Shown: positions 1 through 5,132 of the stretch, piece by piece
Numbering within the stretch: position 1 is the first letter of the stretch
Layout: each line of letters opens with the position of its first letter
NCBI GenBank assembly: GCA_025455285.1
Contig: JALOMU010000150.1
Coordinates: forward strand, 1-5,514
Length of the DNA: 5,514 bases
Source of the DNA: Flavihumibacter sp.
GTDB lineage: Bacteria > Bacteroidota > Bacteroidia > Chitinophagales > Chitinophagaceae
Reading direction: 5' to 3'
Notes under the pieces: generated by a model
Seen by the model: only the letters and a program-made list of their open reading frames with translations
Told to the model about the DNA's origin: nothing
Databases searched by the model: none
Translations under genes and position numbers: made by a program

Positions 1-2
1 AC

Positions 3-1037
3 CTCTACAGTGTTGGAGCTGTTTTGCTGGTTGCAGGCATCTGCTTTATTTTTTCAAGCCTGATTGATTATCACATCGTTGCATTTCTCCTGTTGGTAAC
101 TGTTTCCCTGGCTGCCGTTAGCTTTGATATCAAACCTGTTTTAGTGGCAGCGTTGCTTTCTGCCCTGTTATGGGATATCTTGTTTATTCCTCCCCGCTTT
201 ACCTATGTTGTCACCAACCCGGAAGACCTGGTATTGCTGCTGATGTATTTTATAATTGTGCTGATTAATGCAGTGTTAACGTATAGAATCCGGCAGGTAG
301 AATTGCTGGCAAGGCAAAGAGCAGAAAAAGGCAGAGAAGTTCATTTGTATAATACAATTTTGAATTCACTTTCACATGAATTAAGAACACCAATCGCTAC
401 TATCATAGGTGCTGCTGATAACCTCCTGGATAATAAGGATACACTGAGTCCGGAAAACAAATCCATTCTGTTGCAGGAGATCAGTAATGCTGCGGAACGA
501 CTCAATCTCCAGGTAGAAAATCTGTTGAACATGTCGAGGATTCAATCCGGACAATTAAAACCAAAACCGGACTGGATAGATTTGTATGAACTATTTTATG
601 GGTTGGTTAAAAAAGTACAGGAAACGGGAACCAATAAACGAATTGAATTGAGGCTTGCAAAAGATTTACCCTTTATTCAGTTGGATAAGGGAATGCTGGA
701 ACAGATTTTATTTAACCTGCTTTCAAATGCTGTTATTTATACACCGGAGCAAGCGAAGATTGTTTTGTCTTGTTCTCATCAGAATAGTTGGCTGGAGTGC
801 AGCGTGGAAGATAGTGGTCCCGGTTTTCCGATGGAAGAACAGCAAAAAGTATTTGATCGGTTTTATCGGATTACCGGAACCAAAGGAACCGGAACAGGAT
901 TGGGACTTTCAATTGTAAAGGGATTTACAGAGGCAATGGGAGGGGAGGTTGTACTTTCTGACAGTTCTTTGGGAGGTGCGTTGTTTATTATTAAGTTACC
1001 TGCCGTAGCAGCAGTAAATATGTCGGCAAATGAATAA
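3..1037 (+). CDS. kdpD: KdpD-type sensor histidine kinase (DUF4118-HisKA-HATPase), 5' partial
   Basis: Membrane histidine kinase that probably senses K+ limitation or turgor and phosphorylates the KdpE protein encoded next. The frame is open to the window's 5' edge, so the true start lies upstream; the TTG at 24 is only an internal Leu codon. Counting from that codon, four hydrophobic helices fill about residues 1-88 (the DUF4118 domain, with the typical FIPPRFT stretch at 54-60). An Arg-rich stretch follows (R88, R90, R97, R99), like the one after the last helix of E. coli KdpD. The H box SLSHELRTP has H118. The HATPase has N235 (N box), DSGPG at 263-267 (G1), FDRFYR at 277-282 and GTGTGLGLS at 288-296 (G2), so all catalytic boxes are present. 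There is no room for the GAF domain that E. coli KdpD carries between the membrane part and HisKA. Whether the KdpD/Usp N-terminal sensor is fused or is a separate upstream gene cannot be seen. The kinase assignment is secure; the KdpD assignment is strong because of DUF4118 and the adjacent kdpE. Confidence 0.88.
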   Translation, partial: LYSVGAVLLVAGICFIFSSLIDYHIVAFLLLVTVSLAAVSFDIKPVLVAALLSALLWDILFIPPRFTYVVTNPEDLVLLLMYFIIVLINAVLTYRIRQVELLARQRAEKGREVHLYNTILNSLSHELRTPIATIIGAADNLLDNKDTLSPENKSILLQEISNAAERLNLQVENLLNMSRIQSGQLKPKPDWIDLYELFYGLVKKVQETGTNKRIELRLAKDLPFIQLDKGMLEQILFNLLSNAVIYTPEQAKIVLSCSHQNSWLECSVEDSGPGFPMEEQQKVFDRFYRITGTKGTGTGLGLSIVKGFTEAMGGEVVLSDSSLGGALFIIKLPAVAAVNMSANE

Positions 1038-1722
1038 GGTTCGTATACTTGTAATTGAGGATGAGCCTGCATTGAGAACGATGCTGGAAATTACCTTGCA
1101 ATCGAATAATTACCTGGTTCAGTTGGCTAAAAAGGGAAAGGATGGATTGGTAATGGCAGAAAATCATCCACCGGATCTGATCCTGCTGGATCTTGGTTTG
1201 CCGGATATGGCCGGACAGGAAGTACTTGCAACATTACGATCCTGGTATACCAATCCAATCATCATCATCAGTGTTTTGAAAGCCGAAGAAGAGATTATCC
1301 GGGCATTGGATGCAGGAGCTAATGACTACCTGTCGAAACCATTCAGAACCGGAGAATTACTGGCTCGGATCAGAGCGGCACTTCGTTCGGTGGTTTTAGA
1401 TGATTACCAGCCAGTCCTTAAATTTTCCGGTTTGGAAATCAGCCTGGATGACCGCACAGTGAAACGCGATGGAGAGTTGGTAAAGCTAACCACCACGGAG
1501 TACAATCTTTTATTATTACTGGCAAAAAATGAAGGAAAGGTCTTAACGCATGCCTTTTTACTCAGAACCGTATGGGGACCAGGATTCATCAACCAGGCCC
1601 AATACCTGAGGGTTTTCATCGCCCAGTTACGAAAGAAACTGGAACCTAACCCAAACGAACCGGTTTACATCCATACCGAGTCGGGAGTTGGCTATCGTTT
1701 TTTAGGTATGTTTGGGGAATAA
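1030..1722 (+). CDS. kdpE: KdpE-type response regulator (OmpR/PhoB family)
   Basis: A 230-residue DNA-binding response regulator, the usual full length for KdpE. The receiver domain (about 1-118) has the acidic pair E10/D11, phospho-acceptor D54 in LLDLGLPD, switch residue S81, and K103 in YLSKPF. The winged-helix domain (about 128-227) has LTTTEYNLL and VLTHAFLLRTVWGPG, then YLRVFIAQLRKKLE and the terminal ESGVGYRF wing. From memory, the WGP motif and the YLR-LR-KLE recognition region match E. coli KdpE better than other OmpR-family members. The ATG at 1030 overlaps the kinase stop by 8 bp, which implies translational coupling and a matched pair. No convincing Shine-Dalgarno precedes it, as is usual in Bacteroidota. 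By homology it would activate a kdpFABC operon, which is not in this window. It might also control the antiporter gene immediately downstream, but no operator was identified here. Confidence 0.93.
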   Translation: MNKVRILVIEDEPALRTMLEITLQSNNYLVQLAKKGKDGLVMAENHPPDLILLDLGLPDMAGQEVLATLRSWYTNPIIIISVLKAEEEIIRALDAGANDYLSKPFRTGELLARIRAALRSVVLDDYQPVLKFSGLEISLDDRTVKRDGELVKLTTTEYNLLLLLAKNEGKVLTHAFLLRTVWGPGFINQAQYLRVFIAQLRKKLEPNPNEPVYIHTESGVGYRFLGMFGE

Positions 1723-1734
1723 TTGTGCTTATTT

Positions 1735-3888
1735 ATGCAGGAAACATTCTGGAGAGAATTACTGGAGGAATTTCACAGACCATTGAGTAATCCGGTGCTG
1801 ATTTTTTCACTTATCCTGCTTATCATCCTGCTTTCACCCATTCTGCTTCGTAAACTCAATATACCTGGTATAATTGGATTGATTATTTCAGGCGTGGTGA
1901 TAGGTCCGTATGGGTTAAACATCCTCGCAAAAAATTCAGCCATCGATTTGTTCTCAACCATCGGGTTACTGTATATCATGTTCATAGCCGGACTGGAACT
2001 CGATCTGAACGAATTTAAAAAGCATAAAAACCGGAGTTTTATTTTTGGGGCATTAACGTTTTTTATTCCTCTTTCAATTGGTTATCCTGTTTGTCTGTAT
2101 ATACTTGGTTATGATGCCAATGCCAGTTTTCTTACTGCCAGTATGTTTGCAACTCATACCCTGGTTGCTTATCCGATCGTTACACGTTTTGGAATTTCCA
2201 AACAATCTGCAGTTGCGATTGCTGTTGGTGGTACGATCTTAACGGATACGGCAGTGCTGATTATTTTAGCTGTAATCATGGGAGCTAACAAAGGAAGCCT
2301 TAACCAGGAATTCTGGATCCGGCTCGGCACTTCCCTGGCGATCTTCTCAGCTATCATGTTCTTCCTGATTCCAAGAATAGCCCGTTGGTTTTTTCGCAAA
2401 TTGGAAAGTGAAAAGACATCCCATTATATTTTTGTTTTATCAGTGGTATTCTTTGCCGCCTTCCTGGCTGAAGTAGCAGGGGTGGAGCCCATTATTGGTG
2501 CCTTCGTTGCCGGATTGGCTTTAAACAAACTGATTCCTCATTCTTCAGCACTGATGAACCGGATTGAATTCATCGGCAATGCCATATTTATTCCTTTCTT
2601 CCTGATCAGTGTAGGTATGCTGGTGGATGTACGAGTTGTATTTAATGGCTATACAGCACTGTTTGTGGCTGCCGTATTAACAATTACGGCTTTGTTTGGA
2701 AAATGGCTGGCAGCCTATATTTCACAATTATTGTTTAAGTATAAAACTGCAGAGCGGCAGCTTATTTTTGGATTAAGTTCTGCACACGCTGCAGCCACCC
2801 TTGCAATTATTCTCGTCGGATTCAGAGAAGGAATTCTCGACGAAAATATTCTAAACGGTACTATTATACTTATTCTTATTACTTGCTTGGTTGCCTCCTT
2901 TGCAACGGAAAATGCTGCTAAAAAACTGGTTATGGACGAGGATGCGGTAATGGAAACAGATAAGGATAGCCTGATTGATACTGAACATATCCTGCTACCT
3001 ATTGAAGAGCCTGAAAAGATTGAATCCATGCTGGAGTTGGCAATACTGTTCAAGGATAAAAAATCACCTCATCCCATTACCGTTTTGTCTGTTGTGCCTA
3101 ACAATGAAGAGGCGGAGAACAACCTGGCGATTGCACGAAAAAAACTGGAAAAATCCTACCAGATTGCTGCTGCTACTGATACGAATCTGAATGTGATTGC
3201 CTCTATTGATCACAATGTAAACAGTGGTATCATCCGTACTTCTAAAGAGATTATGGCAAGTGTTGTAATCCTGAACTGGCCGGAAAAAAACACACTGCTG
3301 GAAAAATTCTTTGGGGAAACTACAGAGAATATCTTATCCGGATTGGATAGGAATATCATGATTTCAAATATTCAAAAAGTACTGATCACACATAAAAGGG
3401 TTTTGATGTTTTGTCCACCGTTGGTGGAAATGGAAAAAGGGTTCTATACATGCTTTGATATCATTATGCGCCTGTCTAAAGAATTATCTATCCCTGTTTT
3501 ATGTTACTCCAATGCCAGGTCTCAGCGGGATATCAATCACTACCTGCAAAAATCCAAAACCGGAACAGTGAATTTTAATCAGTTTAACGATTGGGAAGAC
3601 TTTCTGGTTTTGTCCAGATCAATCCAGGCAGAGGACATGATTGTCTTTTTCTCAGGGAGAAAAGGATCTATATCTTATGATCCTGTTTTTGACAATTTAC
3701 TTATAAAGCTGGATAAATATTTTAGCTCCAACTCTAAACTGATGGTATATCCAAGTCAGTTTGATACCGACCATAAATTTGAGGAATACGAAGACATTAA
3801 TCCGGAAACTCTCAATAAAGGGATTGAAAAGATCCAGAAAATCGGTCGCGAAATTGGAAATATTTTTAAAGGAGGAAAGGGGAATTAA
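1735..3888 (+). CDS. CPA2-type cation:proton antiporter with Usp-like C-terminal tail
   Basis: Inner-membrane Na+(or K+)/H+ exchanger of 717 residues. The ATG at 1735 is preferred over the in-frame TTG at 1723, which directly abuts the kdpE stop. Residues about 18-392 form a Na+/H+ exchanger domain with roughly a dozen hydrophobic helices. Family landmarks include LNIPGIIGLIISGVVIGPYG (41-60), FIAGLELDL (83-91), a GGTILTDTAV helix with the probable proton/cation-binding Asp at D171, EPIIGAFVAGLALN (251-264), and IFIPFFLISVGM (284-295). The remainder (about 415-675) is soluble and looks like two tandem alpha/beta units beginning at HILLPIEEP and KRVLMFCPP. These resemble universal-stress-protein folds but lack the Gly-rich ATP-binding loop, and no RCK/TrkA-N Rossmann motif is visible, unlike in KefB/KefC. 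A Lys/Gly-rich helix ends the protein. The gene lies 12 bp after kdpE, so a shared transcript is likely. Ion choice (K+ or Na+) cannot be read from sequence; K+ is inferred from context only. Confidence 0.88.
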   Translation: MQETFWRELLEEFHRPLSNPVLIFSLILLIILLSPILLRKLNIPGIIGLIISGVVIGPYGLNILAKNSAIDLFSTIGLLYIMFIAGLELDLNEFKKHKNRSFIFGALTFFIPLSIGYPVCLYILGYDANASFLTASMFATHTLVAYPIVTRFGISKQSAVAIAVGGTILTDTAVLIILAVIMGANKGSLNQEFWIRLGTSLAIFSAIMFFLIPRIARWFFRKLESEKTSHYIFVLSVVFFAAFLAEVAGVEPIIGAFVAGLALNKLIPHSSALMNRIEFIGNAIFIPFFLISVGMLVDVRVVFNGYTALFVAAVLTITALFGKWLAAYISQLLFKYKTAERQLIFGLSSAHAAATLAIILVGFREGILDENILNGTIILILITCLVASFATENAAKKLVMDEDAVMETDKDSLIDTEHILLPIEEPEKIESMLELAILFKDKKSPHPITVLSVVPNNEEAENNLAIARKKLEKSYQIAAATDTNLNVIASIDHNVNSGIIRTSKEIMASVVILNWPEKNTLLEKFFGETTENILSGLDRNIMISNIQKVLITHKRVLMFCPPLVEMEKGFYTCFDIIMRLSKELSIPVLCYSNARSQRDINHYLQKSKTGTVNFNQFNDWEDFLVLSRSIQAEDMIVFFSGRKGSISYDPVFDNLLIKLDKYFSSNSKLMVYPSQFDTDHKFEEYEDINPETLNKGIEKIQKIGREIGNIFKGGKGN

Positions 3889-3917
3889 TGTAATATCTTC
3901 AGGCAAAGCAACTAAAA

Positions 3918-4682
3918 ATGAAATTCTGGTTATTAGCCATTAGCCTGTTTGTGGGCAGCACCCTTTATTCGCAATCCAACCGACTGATTGCCCATAGGGG
4001 AGGTGTAGTGGATGAGAGCAGTCCGGAAAACAGTTTGCCAGCTTTACAAAAAGCAATTGAACAACAATACTGGATGGTAGAAATTGACCTGCGCATCACT
4101 GCAGACAGTGTTCTGATCACCCAGCACGACCGCAATTTTAAACGCTATTTTGATGTCGACAGCCAGGTGACTTCCATGAATTGGTCATCTATACAAAAAC
4201 TTCGTTCAAACGCCGGTACCCGTGTCATGCAATTCGAAGAAGTGCTTCAGCATTGTAAGGATAAGATGATGGTGATGATTGATAATAAAATCGAGGGTTT
4301 TGACGAAGCAGTTTTTCAGCGGGTATTAAACCTGCTCGACCAATACAAGCTTCGGGAATCTGCTCTTATAATCGGGACGGATGAATCAACTGAATTTTTC
4401 AGGGGGAAGGTCAAACTGAGTTGTACCCGCAAACAACTGGAGGAATATCAACAGCGACCGGATTTCAATCCCGCACATTATTACCTGTTTTCCTCTCAAA
4501 TTTCCAAAGCGGATGTGGCATGGGCCGAAAAGCAGGGAATCCTGGTGGTGGGTGTACTGAATCATCGGATTCCGAATTCAGCGGAAGCAAAGGAAAAAAT
4601 GAAAGTCCAGGCAGCAACGCTGCTCAGCTCCGGTGTTAAAACCTTCCAACTTGATTCAGCATTTAAGGAATTCGTAGACTAA
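3918..4682 (+). CDS. Exported glycerophosphodiester phosphodiesterase-family protein
   Basis: A 254-residue protein starting with a signal peptide (MKFWLL, hydrophobic core to about residue 15, then STLYSQS). There is no lipobox Cys, so it is probably a periplasmic or secreted soluble protein. The mature part carries the GDPD TIM-barrel motifs: HRGG with H26/R27, PENS with E37/N38, EIDLR with metal ligands E55/D57, and QHDR with the second catalytic His at H70/D71. The usual Glu-x-Lys strand motif reads MIDNK (D122, K124), a conservative change at a presumed metal ligand. The C-terminal strand GVKTFQLDS replaces the more usual GVDGIITD pattern, so this is a divergent member. The family hydrolyses glycerophosphodiesters to sn-glycerol 3-phosphate and an alcohol using a divalent metal; the actual substrate here is unknown. 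It starts 29 bp after the antiporter stop on the same strand, with no Shine-Dalgarno next to this ATG, and may be the last gene of that transcript. Confidence 0.85.
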   Translation: MKFWLLAISLFVGSTLYSQSNRLIAHRGGVVDESSPENSLPALQKAIEQQYWMVEIDLRITADSVLITQHDRNFKRYFDVDSQVTSMNWSSIQKLRSNAGTRVMQFEEVLQHCKDKMMVMIDNKIEGFDEAVFQRVLNLLDQYKLRESALIIGTDESTEFFRGKVKLSCTRKQLEEYQQRPDFNPAHYYLFSSQISKADVAWAEKQGILVVGVLNHRIPNSAEAKEKMKVQAATLLSSGVKTFQLDSAFKEFVD

Positions 4683-4736
4683 AAGCAATTCATTGATATT
4701 CAGATCATGAATTTTGCCAAATTGTTAAATTACTGG

Positions 4737-4762
4737 AACTAATGGGCAATATTCAATTAGTT
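4737..4762. repeat. 7-bp inverted repeat upstream of the TATCTTTG element (possible operator)
   Basis: Arms AACTAAT (4737-4743) and ATTAGTT (4756-4762) are perfect reverse complements around a 12-nt spacer. The second arm ends 3 nt before the -7-like element, so the dyad covers where the -33 region should be. This is a plausible regulator site by position. A 7-bp AT-rich dyad can also arise by chance. Confidence 0.3.
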
Positions 4763-4765
4763 ATG

Positions 4766-4773
4766 TATCTTTG
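4766..4773 (+). promoter_or_regulatory. Bacteroidota-type -7 promoter element TATCTTTG
   Basis: TATCTTTG exactly fits the TAnnTTTG -7 consensus of the Bacteroidota primary sigma factor and sits in AT-rich intergenic DNA. A TTG at the expected -33 spacing was not found; the nearest upstream TTG (4722-4724) is too far. It is therefore a half-supported promoter, or one needing an activator. Transcription would start near 4780, about 65 nt before the small ORF and just before the terminator hairpin. Confidence 0.5.
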
Positions 4774-4793
4774 TATTCATTAAATAAAACGAT

Positions 4794-4818
4794 TGCCTGC
4801 ATCTAGCAGGCATTTTTT
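4794..4818 (+). terminator. Rho-independent terminator hairpin
   Basis: TGCCTGC (4794-4800) and GCAGGCA (4806-4812) form a perfect 7-bp stem, five pairs being G-C, closed by the 5-nt loop ATCTA and followed at once by six T residues (4813-4818). It would end transcripts running through the phosphodiesterase gene. It also lies only about 20 bp downstream of the TATCTTTG element, so it could act as an attenuator or end a very short RNA. Confidence 0.72.
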
Positions 4819-4846
4819 GTGCCCGCTGGTCGATTTAGTAACGAAA

Positions 4847-5071
4847 ATGAAGTGTATGAAGAACCAGTCATTACCTATGCCCTCCTGGAAGAAAATGTAT
4901 GTAGCCTATCCGGCTGCAAAAAAAACAACCGCAACTGTTAATCCTGCTGTTCAGGAAACGGAAGCAGTTGAAAACGAACCGGTTTCCATTCCGGAATTTC
5001 AGCGTAAAGCCTTTGTAGGCAATTATTTCGCTGGACCGCATTGCCTCTTTGATCCGCGACTTTTTAAATAA
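4847..5071 (+). CDS. Small hypothetical protein (about 74 aa), function unknown
   Basis: I do not recognise this protein. The ATG at 4847 (preceded by an A-rich stretch, ACGAAA) gives 74 residues; an in-frame ATG at 4856 gives 71. An upstream in-frame TTG at 4793 is rejected because it would place the start at the terminator hairpin. The product has a basic N-terminal part (MKCMKNQ to SWKKMYVAYPAAKK), a low-complexity Thr/Val/Ala/Glu middle, then a Pro/aromatic-rich end (IPEFQRKAFVGNYFAG and HCLFDPRLFK). It has no signal peptide, no membrane helix and no recognisable domain. Codon choice (GAA, CCG, GTT, GCT) resembles the neighbouring genes, which supports real coding. It follows the terminator hairpin and precedes the hydroxylase gene by 60 bp. 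It could also be a fragment of a longer ancestral gene, though no frameshifted continuation was noticed. Confidence 0.5.
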   Translation: MKCMKNQSLPMPSWKKMYVAYPAAKKTTATVNPAVQETEAVENEPVSIPEFQRKAFVGNYFAGPHCLFDPRLFK

Positions 5072-5098
5072 TTCCGGATCTAGGAAGGTTCAAAAACT

Positions 5099-5132
5099 TG
5101 GAGTAAATTGGGGAGATAACCTGTTTACTCCA
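5099..5132. repeat. Perfect 9-bp inverted repeat ending on the hydroxylase start codon
   Basis: TGGAGTAAA (5099-5107) and TTTACTCCA (5124-5132) are exact reverse complements separated by 16 nt. The last base of the second arm is the A of the ATG at 5132. The spacer holds GGGGAG (5110-5115), the only Shine-Dalgarno-like run nearby. As RNA it would form a hairpin occluding the start-site approach; as DNA it is an operator-like dyad. No T-tract follows, so it is not an intrinsic terminator. Confidence 0.45.

Larger units (their letters stand above)
4683..4846 (+). other. Intergenic region with AT-rich dyads, promoter element and terminator
   Basis: This is the largest non-coding gap in the window and is visibly more AT-rich than the genes. 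In order it holds: a 7-bp inverted repeat AATTCAT (4687-4693) / ATGAATT (4707-4713) just after the phosphodiesterase stop, too weak to call a terminator; a 7-bp inverted repeat AACTAAT (4737-4743) / ATTAGTT (4756-4762); a TATCTTTG element (4766-4773); and an intrinsic-terminator hairpin (4794-4818). No RNA family was recognised. Confidence 0.6.

Noticed and set aside
24..26. TTG as the start codon of the histidine kinase
   Set aside because: The frame is open upstream to the window edge and the codon lies inside the first membrane helix; the gene is 5' truncated by the window.
873..903. Short repeats of GGAACC/GGAACA in the kinase gene
   Set aside because: They encode the Gly/Thr-rich G2 ATP-binding loop of the HATPase domain and need no other explanation.
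1723..1734. TTG at 1723 as antiporter start
   Set aside because: It abuts the kdpE stop and adds only four residues (MCLF) before an ordinary in-frame ATG at 1735.
2715..3053. Minus-strand ORF of 112 codons
   Set aside because: It lies wholly antisense to the antiporter; its Ser/Ile-rich composition is what reverse reading of that gene gives.
4687..4713. AATTCAT/ATGAATT dyad as a terminator for the phosphodiesterase gene
   Set aside because: The stem is seven mostly A-T pairs with a 13-nt loop and only a short T run, too weak next to the good hairpin at 4794-4818.
4793..4846. N-terminal extension of the small ORF from TTG at 4793
   Set aside because: The extension would encode the terminator stem and T-tract; ATG codons at 4847 and 4856 are better starts.
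4988..4997. 10-base palindrome ATTCCGGAAT inside the small ORF, with a related ATTCCGGAT at 5071
   Set aside because: It lies within coding sequence (Ile-Pro-Glu-Phe), is short, and shows no third copy or spacing pattern.
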